Positions 51,001 through 63,499 of a DNA stretch of 64,000 bases are shown in pieces. The first letter of the stretch is position 1, and each line of letters begins with the position of its first letter. The stretch is from Glandiceps talaboti (lineage: Eukaryota > Hemichordata > Enteropneusta > Spengelidae). Location: positions 9,564,342-9,628,341 of the forward strand of contig NC_135549.1 in the NCBI RefSeq assembly GCF_964340395.1, given 5' to 3'. Under the pieces are notes generated by a model. It searched no databases, was not told where the DNA came from, and was given only the letters and a program-made list of their open reading frames with translations. Made by a program: the position numbers and the translations under genes.

Positions 51001-51739
51001 CAAGTCCCTTGATATACCCCATTCAAAATAAAACACACATCTGGATTTCTGTTTCTATAGGACTAGTTGCTATGCATCCCAGAAACAAGTTAAATGCATA
51101 CTGCACTCACATTCTGAATCATTTAGTCATGTTTTTACTACCGAGACAGACCAGACTATCTTCTGAATTGTTTAGCATTGTGTTTACTCTTGAGACAAAG
51201 TGGACATGAACTCTATATAACTTCTAATGCCAACATAGTCCCCCCCCCCAAAAGAAATAGCTTGGAACTGCCATAATTTGAATCTACCTGAGGAAACTGT
51301 CCGGTTGAGAAACAGTATGCTGGTATGATTATGATGTATTTGGTCATAAATATAGTCCTACTGTGATTATAAAGGAGGAAATAATGGCCTGAGGAGAACA
51401 ATTTTGTTTATGAAGTTGGCACCTGGCAATGAAATGGGGTGTACGTGGACAATTCTTATAAAAGTTACTATAAGTTATATAGTATAAGTACACTTTTGCT
51501 AACAATCTCACAGGAAAAATCTAACACATAAACATTGTAATCTGTCTAGTGTTCTGTTACATATGAGTTGAAAACTAAAGTGACTTCTTTTATAGCAATT
51601 ATGCCATGAAATCCAAACTACAACCCTGACCTTACACAGCCACACCAATGTGTTTCTCATAAAATTAAGAAAAACACAATTAAAAGCCTGCTATCCATGC
51701 ATTTCTGCAGATCATGTATGGTTGAAATGATAAATACCA

Positions 51740-52310
51740 TGGCAACGCTGCAAGAGAGAAGCTGTGCACATGGGTTCAAGTTCAGGCAGACTAGTAGAAA
51801 CCCTTTTAACAGATGATTTATTTGTATCTAAGACTACACAAACATTGCAAAAAGAGAACAGCTGTATTTTCCATGACTCAGACATTTTAGTGGACTACAT
51901 CAACACTGCCAAAGAGAAAAGGTGTGCATACTGCAAAAGGTTCCAGTGCAGATGCATTTTTAGACACAGATACATGTAACGTATGCAGGCATTTTCACAA
52001 AACACCAAGGCACCACACTAAGAGAGAGGAAATCTGCATCTTATGTATCAGACAGTTTTCGCAAAGATAATGGCAAGACTGTGATGGAGAAGCTGTCCAC
52101 AATACAAACATTCAAATTCAGTCACATTTTGGGGAACAGAATCATCGACTTGTACATCACAGACATTTTAGCAAAGACTATATTATCGCAGCACTGCAAG
52201 AGAGAAGCTACTATGTGTATGTTAAAAAGCAAGAGGTTCAAGTTCAGTTACACTTTTTAGAAACAGATGACTTACATATTTCAGACATTTCAAGCAAAGA
52301 CTAGTAATGT
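51740..52310. repeat. Degenerate composite tandem array
   Basis: GCAAGAGAGAAGCTGTG-like phrases recur near 51748, 51845, 51905, 52008, 52071 and 52192. Alternating with them are GTTCAAGTTCAG, TTTAGAAACAGAT or TTTAGACACAGAT, and TCAGACATTTTAG or TCAGACATTTCA. The spacing alternates between about 60 and 100-120 bp, which suggests a composite unit near 160 bp. The 71-codon frame at 51764-51979 (+), with a chance Cys-rich patch, is explained by this. Confidence 0.7.
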
Positions 52311-53354
52311 ATGTAAGCTTGGCAGTGTTTATCAAAGCTGGCATAGTGGGAGGTCTGGTACCTATGGGATTAGGAGTGAAGTCACTGTGTCACTGCATAT
52401 GCTCCATTATAATAATGCTTGCAGAGACAAAACCATAAAACAACAAATCCCCCCATTTGAGTAGGAGGTCCTCTTTTTCTCCACAAGCAAATTTAAATTG
52501 GTGGATAAATTGCTCAAAACCTCAAGGCAAGTTATCTAGATCCCAATTCAGTTGCTATTGTGGTGATTAAATGTTCACCGGGAGGGGACACAGTTACAGA
52601 TTTTTAAAAAAAGAAAACACAACTGGCAAACAAAAGGAAGTTGTCGGGGATGACAATTGGAATGTCTACTGCCAGCCCATATTATTGTCTTTTTAAACAG
52701 CTTTAAGTATGAATCAAATAGTTGACAGGTTAAGAGAAAATTACTCACTCTCAGAAAGATTATATAGATACAATTAATATGAACAGATCAATAGATATCT
52801 GATCATATCTTCTATTGCTTTACATTGAAGGGGTCACAGATTTGTACAATTGGTCAGAAATCTTAGACATCCCTTTATCATGCAGACTTCTAGTCAAGTA
52901 AAAAAAATACTAATGCCACTTTCTTATGTCTGTCAAGTTTCCTATCCTTTTTTAGAGTTTTCATGTCTTTTGTCGTAGATAGCTTTTACATGTTATGCAT
53001 CTTCCATTGATAAATAACAGTCATCTCAACTATTTGAAGAAACTGACAAGATTTCAGTTCAATGTTCTTGGGAAGTAATAAGTAGCATCTTCTTAATTCA
53101 ACCCCAAACTCCTAATTATTACATGATAAAATATAGCAATTTATTACAGCATTGATGTCCTTCACTCCTGTCATGGAGATCCTCCTCTTCAATGCAGTTG
53201 GAAGTACAATATGCTAACTAAGTACACTGCCTTCAGAATTATATTGTTGTTGAATACAACAATATCAGGACACCCACGGTTCTTTCACACCTTTGATTCT
53301 GTCTCATGTTGATACCCAGTAAGGGGCCTGCCAACATCTTTTACAAAATGACCA

Positions 53355-53690
53355 TACTGATCCTACATCTCCAGAGTCAAACTCAGTGTGTCACCATTGT
53401 TTCTAATCCCTGACTGAAGAGCTGTAGAGTCTGTGGTCTGCGTCGATTTATCCGACCCACACCTGTAGTCCAAGTCAGTGCGTCATTGTTTTTTGTTTGA
53501 TAATATGCTGGACTGTGAAGGGCTACACATAAGGGAGTGTGGTCTATGCTAATTTATTCAACTTACACCTTCTACATTCAAACTGTGTTGTCATTGTTCC
53601 TTCCTTTTGGGACTGTGGTCTGTCTCTATTCACCTGGTTCCCATACACTTTCATACTGGGGTTGTTACCTCAAATGGTGGAATTATGTAG
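53355..53690. repeat. Degenerate tandem array, unit about 80-110 bp
   Basis: GTGGTCTGCG, GTGGTCTATG and GTGGTCTGTC start copies near 53431, 53538 and 53616. Copies share ACACCT, CATTCAAACTGTG or CCAAGTCAGTG, and GTCATTGTT. An incomplete copy lies near 53355. Confidence 0.6.
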
Positions 53691-54813
53691 CGACCATACA
53701 ATTCAGATCACATACTTTCCTGTCTATGGGCTATGTCAGGAAAGAATTGACAGGGCCGAAAATGTTCCAATAAGTTCATAGAGTTCAGTGGAACACTGAT
53801 GAACATGCAGTGACAATATACTGCAAGGTACATTTATGCAGATGAGAATGACTAAGGCACATTTCTGATAACTGAAATGTATAAATCAAATGTAAAATAC
53901 TAAATTAGTCAGTAAAGGACTCCCCTACAAGTCAACAATTTATGAACATACTATGTAAGATAACACACCCAGCTATACCCATTGCCTGTTGAATTCTGTT
54001 GTAGAGAATTTTTGGTTTTTCTTTTACAATAAATTTCACCATATAATCTGCAAGTGACAGTTGCCAACATAAGTTATATTGGGTGACCAACTGGCATTAG
54101 CCTCTGAGTAACATGCATACATTACATACTAGAATTACAAGATGAGTCATAAATTTCACCATTTAAGGTTAACTAAACAAACATTTGATGGTTTCTTCCC
54201 AGGAAAATTAAGGATACACATCCTGAAAGTTTTTCACAAGGTCCTTGTAATTCTTCCTTGGGGAGTTTCTCACCAGGTTTTTTCTGGCCCAGACATGCTT
54301 TCAGCACAATACCAAGCATACTAAATCAACAGTAGTTTACAACATAGGTTGGCAACAATAAGCAGCTGCCTTGGATGTCATCGAGTCTCACACATTTGAC
54401 TTTGCAAACTCACAAAATACCAAATTGATGAGGACTTTACAACACTACAACAACTAAGAATTGAGTGTCTGCTTCCATTCAATGTCCATACATTTAAACA
54501 AACAATATTTTAATTATTACTTGTTTAGAGTATCCTTTCCACAATTTCAACAAATTATTTCTCTATACATCACTAAATATGGCCATAGAGCTTTGAGAAA
54601 TATTACATCTGGATCATTTGTGATGAGTGTGAGAATTTGAAAGGTAGAAGATTTGCAAATATTTACATTGATGATTCGGGTGGGTTGTTTGATGAGTGCC
54701 ATTACCAGTGTAATATCAGTCTTACGACGTAATGTGTTAAAGTATGAAGATCATCACAGAGACAGTCATTTATTATAGTTTTACAATTTGATGTGTTTAA
54801 AGCATCAACACAT

Positions 54814-54828
54814 CCCCCCCCCCCCCCC
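54814..54828 (+). repeat. Poly-C tract, 15 bases
   Basis: An isolated run of C in AT-rich DNA. Confidence 0.95.
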
Positions 54829-55129
54829 ATGATCTATTTCATCATAGAGAGAGTTATATATCATTTTGAAACTGTAACCAAGTCCGACAGGATATACAAA
54901 CTGTGGATATATAATCTAAGCTATTATCAGTTCTTTCAGTTGTGGCTAAGCTCAATCTGTTCATTTGTTCTTTAGTGGGATATGTATGTACTGTACTGTG
55001 ACGGGATACCCTAAATAGCAAAACAATACACTATACACTGGTTGTGAACCAGCTCACCCAGGGAGCTAAGAAAACTAGAAATGAAAGTGTGTCCTATGTC
55101 TGTCAATGGATAACAGTAGAAGTTTCGAC

Positions 55130-55850
55130 TACCGTATTCCCAAAAGTGGAAATTATACTTCCTGTCAACCTATCTTTCCGTGATCATACTAACTGCCTTG
55201 GGTATTGGCATTAGAACAAATCATATTCATTTCAGATTTTGATGTCTGCAATGGTACGAATGGAGGAAAATATGCTACTCTCGAAATTCTATCCGTCTCT
55301 CCTACTTCTGTAACTAGTGCATTGTTTGGGTAAATGGCATTAGGAAAAATCACATCACTTCCAGATTTTTGAATGCTATTGGGGCATTAAACAGCACATA
55401 CACACAATGGAAGTAAATGGAGTACTCCTCAAAGCCTTCAAATTCTTTCTGTACAATCAACATGCTCCTCTGTAAACTTAGTGTGTTAGTTGGTATTGGC
55501 AGTAAAATAAATCACATACTTTTTTGGGGGATTTTTAAGTCTGCAAATGTGGCATCAAACAGTACAGTATAGTATATAGTACACACATGCTGGAAGTAAA
55601 TACAGAACTACAGACATTCTGTCTGTATAACCTACATTTGCTTCTGTAAATAACGCATTGCTTATAAATTCATAACAGACAAATTACATTAATTTCATAC
55701 TTTTTAAGTCTGCTACTGTGACATCAAAAGATGGAAGAATTGAGTACATGTACATCTTTTATGAAATCCTATTTGTCTACCCTATATCAGTTATCTAGGA
55801 CATTACAACCATCAAGGGCACATATGCCTGAAAGAATCACATTTATTGAG
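55130..55850. repeat. Degenerate tandem array, unit about 130-170 bp, about 5 copies
   Basis: TGGCATTAGAACAAATCA near 55206, TGGCATTAGGAAAAATCACA near 55334, TGGCAGTAAAATAAATCACA near 55497, and weaker echoes near 55665 and 55818. Between them AAGTCTGC, GCATCAAACAG and TGGAAGTAAAT recur. It is an old, heavily diverged array. Confidence 0.65.
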
Positions 55851-56598
55851 CAGGAGTTAGCAACGTGTTGTATCCAGAGGCACAGCTAGCATACATGCAG
55901 AGAGATAGATAGTTTTGTACTGTAGACTAAACAAACTGTTGGCAATGAATTGTAGCCAGGTGAATACACCATGATTCTGACTTGATGTCATGTCCCACCC
56001 AGTATCAAGGTAAAATCTGACAGCTTTCATATACAATACCAGCATGTCTGTTTGCTTTGGCAATTAAAACTATGTTAGTTGAATGTGCCACATTTTTATG
56101 TAGACTTTTGTCTTCTTTTTGTTGGCTTCTCTAATACTCAAGATTTCAATGTGTTATGTTTGAGGGCATTTAATTAATTCATTCTACAGAACTTTTAATA
56201 CTTACCCTTGGTTTGCTTTTAAAAAGTTTGTATTTGATGTTTGAAGACATCAAGGTCTGATCTTAAAGAAGTTTTTACCACATTTCAAGGACGACACAAA
56301 AAACCAATAGTGCAGCAAACCCTTAATGATATTCAGACAGGTAGACGGATGGCGTGTTAGGTTACAGCGACTGTAAAATGAGAGAAATACTCGGGCCAAC
56401 TCCATTCTTGTAAGTGATGACTTAAGCTAAATGACACAGAAATGAACTTGTTTGACATACCACCTCAACCTTGTTAATCTTGTCAATAAACCACTTTGGT
56501 CATGTTTCTGCACTGTCAAACACTCAAGCATTTTTGTTCATGTGAGAAAGTCATACCCAAACATAACTGGTAGCAACTGCCCTTCAACCACCCTGTCA

Positions 56599-56612
56599 CC
56601 CCCCCCCCCCCC
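56599..56612 (+). repeat. Poly-C tract, 14 bases
   Basis: A run of C, followed by one T and five more C. Confidence 0.95.
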
Positions 56613-59600
56613 TCCCCCGATGCCACTGAGATGGTGAAATTATAAAGGTGCCACCCTCCGTCAGTTTTCAAGTACCTGTGGTTCCTTTCAATCTCAACAC
56701 AACTTGACATGCACTAGACTGGAAACCACATTTCTCTTTATGATCTGAAAAAAACACTGAATGATGTCATAGTTATGCAAATGAGTGGAGAATGACAACT
56801 AGTTGTACAATGGATGTTAGTATTACCAATATCAACACAAACTTTATCAGAAGAGAAGTATCCAGCAACCATTTAATATTTGGGAATGAAAATATATTTC
56901 TCACTTAAGATGTATAGAAATATGCTGTAGAGCATTACTTTGTTGTCAAAAGACGGAAAAATGTCTTCAATTCTTTCGAAATGTTTTACATTGTACTTTC
57001 TTGTTTATAGAGGCCTAAAACTGTGTCAACAGTTTATTACAAAAGATGTTATACACTATAACTGTCTTGTCTCCAAATGGAAAATATCCTAAATTCACAT
57101 GAGATAGGAAAGACCCCATATACCATACTCTTTATCCGACAGGTGGAAACTTGTCCAAGTACACAATAGCATTGAATACACATTGGTAATGTATCTAAAA
57201 ATAGTAACAAGCTGACATTGACTGATCAACACTATTGAAATACAAAGATAGTATTTGTACTTCAATAGGCCAATGTGAGATCAAATATTTCATAAATGTA
57301 ATGTTTTTGTTAGGCCTAATAAGTAGGTAAAACCTGACTTCCCCCATATGGTTTGCTTGAATGAACATCAAAATATGTACAATGTTAACAGCAAAACTTT
57401 TGAGTCACCAATTTTCTACTCTGACACTTGGTTTCTTCAACTTTTTGCCAAAAGTCTAACATATGTTGACTTACTGTGCAGTCACAGGGTGTGGAAACTT
57501 GCTATTAAGTTGATAACAATTACATTTATCATTGACTTTACCGTACAATGCAGGTTCCCCTTTTTCACATTTAAATTTCCATCTTCTTCCAACATTTGCC
57601 TTTAAATTTTTGCAATTAATCAGCTGCACAGAAAATAACTTATTCCTATCATAGTGAGATATCAAGTGTCATAGATCTATAGGTTTATCCATTTATAGTA
57701 ACACTTTATTTAGAATTGTTATATATAAATACATCATAAATATGTCATTTACTGTTCTAATTTCATTAATTGGTTCACATCATGTTATCTATTCTTAGTA
57801 TCCATATATGTAGATATACAGGAGGGGGGGGGGGTCAGTTTTCTGAAGCCTTGTTGAATTTTTCACCTATCAATCTTTTTGTCTAACATTGTAAATAAGT
57901 AAAATGCTCTCCCAAATAATGATAACATGGGGAGATAAACTTCCGAGTCTTTATAAAGATCTTCATGCATCCACATCAGTGTTCCCATCTACTCTACACA
58001 CCAGACAGGAATTCCGGCTAAAACTTATCAAATCATTTATTTCTTTAGCCATCATGCATATCTTTGATTTTTGTTTTTCTTTATCTTAGAGTGATAACCT
58101 TTGGCCAAATGAGCTAAAATAGGTGTGCATAAAGGTAGCGATTAATCTTAATTATTCGGCAGTTTGTTTGTTTACCTAGTTCAACTGCAGTGTATCTCCT
58201 AGTTAATCCAGAGCAAGGCATTCTAAACAAATAGTGTATTACGATTATTTATCTTGATGCTCAATTAACCCATCCACAACAAGATTGGAACTCACTCATT
58301 ACTTAACATATCTCTCTAGTGGTATTATAGGTTGTGGCTACTGGACTCAGCTTTTCACTCTCTTACCCACTGTATAAACCCAATTTCAACTCCAAACAAA
58401 ATATCCCATGTCCAGCCCAATCTCATGATGAAATCCCCTCAAGACTTGACTACCAACCAAACTACAAACATACATACATGAAGTTATTGCCAGAAGTGGA
58501 TTCGTTTTGAATGCTACATTCCTAAAAGAAATTTAAACTTGCAACTCTGAAATGTATAATTCAAAGTGGGCCGGATGGGGAGAGAGCTGATGTATTGCTT
58601 CTATCTGAACTAGGCCAGGGAGCTAGGAAGCTTTCAGTCATTTGGAATAATCTAAACGACTATAGAGACTCTATTTGCAAGACAGAAAACGTGTGAATAG
58701 CTTGTAACAGTGAACAATTACCCATTTTGTTTGTAGTTTTCTAAGGGTACTACTCAGAAATTGTAACAGAATAGGGAGAGTGTATAACTGATCCCGAACA
58801 GGTCAAAGGTCATTCATATGTCTGGTGTTAGATCACTAGTTTATGTATACAGAGAAAGAGAGTAAAAACCATTTCGTGTTTGAGCTGTGCTCATTTCTTC
58901 TGTGAGAACTTTCAAACATTTTGCTTCCCTCAATCTCTGCAATATCTCATGTGAACACAAAATGACAATGCCTTGAACCCCACACGGACACAACCCTGGA
59001 GGTAACCAGGCGGTTCTACAGTATTTGCAGATTTTTCATTTGTTAGCATATCGCCTAACATCTTTTCATGTGTGTTTCAACAAACTCCTTTGATGACCAT
59101 GCACACCTATTCATGACCCTTGAGGTATACTTTGTCTGTCACTACACACTATCAACAAAGCAACCGGAAAACTTTACACATAACATCTACTGAAAAGTGG
59201 CTCACCAAACATTGAATTAGGACCAGGTACCTGATATTTGAGAGGACATGCAAACATGTAATGTAGTTGTTCTGTTTGTGCTATTTGGTCTACAATCTAA
59301 ATAGTTTAATCAGTGGTATTTTTCAGTCAGACAGAGAAAGTAAACTTTTGTGTGGACTACAAGCATCGATAGTTGTCCACGAATTTCACACACACTCAAC
59401 TCACTGTGGTCTATTTGGTCTTTTTTCACAAAGTCAACTTACAAGTTTCACGGCTATATCTTGCAAAATGTGGGCAATTTAACAACTTTAATTCTACTAA
59501 TGCATGAGTTTAACACAGTGGCAATTAATGTTTCCATCTGTGAGCGAAAATTGTTCACATCTCCATCAGTTTTCACATTTTTGTTAAGTCTGTGTTCCCT

Positions 59601-60672
59601 TTATAAGACGACTGGCTACCACATAAATGTAAAGGCAAGTGAATAAATTCTACAGGAATGCTCCTACTTAGTTAAATCATCCAACCATACAGTCACAGAA
59701 CTAGGGAAGGTTATATAAAATATGACCATATTCAATACACTGGCAGTTTAAACACATGTGACTGTACAAGACTATACTGTCTGGTATAGCAATGGTGGAC
59801 CTCCAGAGACGTACATTTAGCAAATACCACCAGCATTCCATAGGACACATGAACACATTGACTCAATATTTACTAAACAAAGCATGATCAAAAGATGCCA
59901 AAAAGGCAATAGAAGCGAGTCAATGGACTCAAAAGTTGACTCCTTTCATTCTTTTACTTTCTCAACCTTGAGAGAAGAATGGTATGATGAGTTGCTAAAT
60001 ATTTATTACACAAAAACTTAATCTGCCAATGGATTACTCAGTCAGGCCAGGACAATTTATAGTTACAAATGGTATAGCTTATATTGATTGAGACAAATGC
60101 TGTGCATTATTTGGGATCTGAACCGATGCCAAATCTTTGGATAGGGCGAGGTATGTATTGTCTACTTATTGTGTTACTGAATACACTGTACTATACTCAG
60201 GGCCAAATACATAGTCAATTCTAGACTAAGTTAAGTTTCATTATTTCATCAAGTACATACAGTGTCTACCTCGTTTTATCCCTATTAACACACAAGTCAA
60301 ACATGGGACATCAAAATTTTAACTCTTTACATTGTCATTTCCTACCTTGAATATTTTCATAAACTGAAACTGTTATTTGAAATGCTTCAATACAATGCTA
60401 TAATACTTCACACACAAAATTGACTAAACTTTGCACTGGATAACTACATGCCTGTATAATTAAATTATTAAGATTTTGTTGAATTCATTAAGATCTTGCC
60501 CTCTTCTCCCCAACCTATGAAATGAACATTATATATGAATCCACCAATATACAATGACTGGGGAGAACCCTTGACAAGTGGTCACTTATCCAAAGTGTTG
60601 AAAGCGATTGTCAAAGCACTGGAATTTAACCACAAATGTCTTGTTTAGGCTAGAGCTATATTCCTTCTCCAG

Positions 60673-60873
60673 CAGTGCATGGCATGAAAAACAGAATAAC
60701 ATGAACAGACAATCAAAAATGCAGGCAAACCCTGGTCCTCCCAAAGAACAGACTCTTAGTGTAAATAGTGCACCATATGCAGACTTCATGGGTAGGGTGA
60801 AAGTGTTGTTTAGCCAGACAGGAATCCATGTTACTGTAACTACTGAAATCATCACATATCTGTACATCACAAT
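60673..60873 (+). other. Weak candidate exon, unrecognised
   Basis: A plus-strand stretch bordered by a pyrimidine-rich acceptor (TTCCTTCTCCAG) and a strong donor (GTAAGTG). It is 201 bp long, keeps one frame open for 66 codons and would be symmetric in phase. The translation includes NPGPPKEQTLSVNSAPYADF and VTVTTEIITYLYIT, which match no family I know. The opposite strand is also open across it, and no neighbouring exon was found. It is reported only because splice sites, frame and phase agree; chance is the likelier explanation. Confidence 0.15.
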
Positions 60874-61655
60874 GTAAGTGGGTGGATTTATAAGAATACT
60901 AGTAACAACACCTCAAAGAGAACAAATAAAATGCAGCTATGCATATTATAGTCAGTCCATTCAGAACATACCCATTTTTTTTTTTAAAGAATTGCTCAAT
61001 AATACATAGCGTCAGTGGCTCAATTTCTAGATTTCTCTTAAAACTGTACCACTATTTATGTGTGAGGTTGATGGACAGCTCTGTTGCCATAGGGATTTTA
61101 AATACATCATCACTGATTACATAAACCTCTATATGATTGCATAATGTTATCTTTTCTGATAAACATAATATCATTGGTTTACAATGTAGAATCAAAGCTG
61201 AAGAAACATTTCTTCTCAATTTTCAGACAGACATCTGTTGAGTAATGTGATATAATTCTTTCTATCTGTGGATGACATACTGTGGGGTTCTTCTCAGATA
61301 CCTCTGACTGGAACGATTATTTGGGATATTTTGATAATCTTTGAGAAGTGCACTAATGACTGTCAATATCCCCTGCATGGTAATATTTGCTTCTCACCCA
61401 CCTTCGGCATGACCTAGCTCCCATATCACTACAAGACGCTCACACAGAAATAGGACAACTCGTTATCCAAGACTACGAATGTCCAACCATTTCATAATCA
61501 ATACCTGTACATACCTGGTTCATACACCAATTACATATTCATTTTTACAGCATTGGTTGATAATAAATATTTAATTCACAACAGAATACACTACAATACA
61601 TACTAAAGATTTTTCTAATGGAAAATGAGATTATGGAGTTTCCCTTTTTTCTAGT

Positions 61656-61735
61656 CTAGTTCCTATATGATATCGTTACCATTTACACCTCCACCTCACA
61701 GTTTAGTTAGAAACCATATTGGCATACAGACTACC
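61656..61735 (+). repeat. Dispersed repeat, copy 4
   Basis: AGTTCCTATATGATATCGTT, then ACCATTTACACCTC, then AACCATATTGGCATACAGAC. It is the best match to the 46835 copy and, reversed, to 14868 and 11012. Confidence 0.8.
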
Positions 61736-62321
61736 CCTTTTCTATACATCTTTCAGACTCAGTTTGGATTGATAAAAGCAATTTTTTAGTAAACAGAATC
61801 AAAGCAATGTACAGGTACGACAGTTCCTGCAGTGAAACTGTGATACTGCGAATGATCAAAGCCCTTCAGTAAGGCCTCCAGCTTGCTCTGAAACATGCCA
61901 AGAAGTTTTCTGCCTTCTGTCGGCTGTGACCTTTCACCTCTGATTAAATTTAATCATGTTTTTATAAATAATACAGAATATGCCATGCAAATGAAACTAA
62001 ATAAATGAAACCAATGCTATGCTCAAGACACTGAGACTGCATACACTGGGGTAAGATTAAAATTCAAACTGCAGCTGGTACACCTTTTTCTTAACACACA
62101 AGATTACAAAATCTCTAGGGAACCAATATACAACTTCAAGTCTTACACCTACAGTACACATTTCTTTCAATTCCCTCTAGTAAACAGAAAACCACATGTG
62201 TACAGCTTTGAATAATCTGAGCTCTGTACACAAAGAACTAACAATAGACACACAGTGTGACTATTCATACATAGGTAAACTGTCCTATCATGTATATATA
62301 TATTGAAGAAGACCTACCTGC

Positions 62322-62381
62322 CTATTAAAGGCCAGGGTTTCAACCCAGGTTTTCACATTAGTGTTGTCTCATCAGTGGAAC
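62322..62381 (-). repeat. tRNA-like dispersed element, copy 3
   Basis: On the minus strand: ACAACACTAATGTGAAAACC, then TGGGTTGAAACCCTGGCC, then TTTAAT. It is nearly collinear with 16936-17000. Confidence 0.6.
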
Positions 62382-62714
62382 CATAAAGATTACATGGGAT
62401 TATTCTTTTGTTCTGGGCCATTTTTTCCATAGCTTTGTCAGACAAGTGTATTCCTTACAATTTACTTGTATGAAAGAATAGATACTATGAAAATATTACT
62501 CTTACAAACAATAGAATTAATAATGTTTCACTTTTTTTCCATTATTTCTCTGTATTACGAAGCTTAGGAAAGACAATAGAAGCCTGTAGAATGTTAAATA
62601 CATACAACTACATCCAGATGATGATGGCAATGATGAAATATGGAGCACTGGTTTCATCTTAATGAAATATTACACTTTCTTTTAATCATTAACGTGTATT
62701 CATATGCAATCAAC

Positions 62715-63087
62715 TATAACTGTTGACATCTGACTGGCCAATGGAATCTATTACAAAGAGGGGAAGTAAACAAATGAATTAGATTAGTAACACTTGGCTC
62801 AGCATGTTGGAACAGTAGAGACTTGTATTATACACCATGGTTTGTTAGGAACAGTTTTATGGCCTCATTATGTGTACATGAAATGCAAGGGGAACTGGAA
62901 ATTTGTTTGTGAATGTGAACTATTACTAAAGTGGCCATAAAACTGTTCTTATCAAATTATAAAATGTAATATAAGTCTCTGTATTTCCAACATGCTGTGT
63001 CAAGTGTTATTAATCCAATTCATTTGTTTACTTTCTCTGTTTGTAACAGGTTCAAGTTCGTCCACTGTCTGATGTCAGCAGTTGTAT
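62715..63087. mobile_element. Palindromic non-autonomous DNA transposon (MITE), about 373 bp
   Basis: Two inverted arms of about 140-150 bp surround a short centre. The left arm reads ACTGTTGACATC, then GGGAAGTAAACAAATGAATT, then ACACTTGGCTCAGCATGTTG, then AACAGTTTTATGGCC. The right arm repeats this in reverse complement with moderate divergence. No coding capacity is seen. A solo arm lies at 44029-44185. The outer borders are accurate to a few bases; I could not identify a target-site duplication. Confidence 0.85.
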
Positions 63088-63499
63088 CAGAATGGAAGTT
63101 CTTTCATGTTTATGGAAACATTACAGATGAAGGAAATCCTTTGCAATCCAAACTACCATATCATGGGTATCCTAGTTGTTGAAAAACTGCATTATCAAAA
63201 ATTTGGATGTCCAATAATAATCTTTGTGCTTGGAACAAAACATTTACCATTATACTAACACTACACATTTGTTAAGGTACGACTAGCAAACTTCACAAAA
63301 GACACAACCACATGGATATTTTCCCAAGTGACCTATATAAACAAATAGACTATATATACTTTAATAGGTTTATAGATTTCATTAATAATGTGTCCATTAG
63401 CACTGTATTATGCAAAATTCATTCATATGTATGATATCTCATGACCATTTGATATACATTTCACATTTTCTCATCACTGTTCTTTCTAGCCCCTCAATC

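Noticed and set aside
51764-51979. Frame with a CAYCKRFQCRC patch resembling a zinc-binding motif
   Set aside because: It lies in a degenerate tandem repeat and neighbouring copies do not keep the Cys pattern or the frame.
56206-56320. Candidate minus-strand exon at the GTAAGTAT donor-like site near 56206
   Set aside because: The upstream sequence shows no sustained coding pattern related to ADAMTS and no good acceptor was found.
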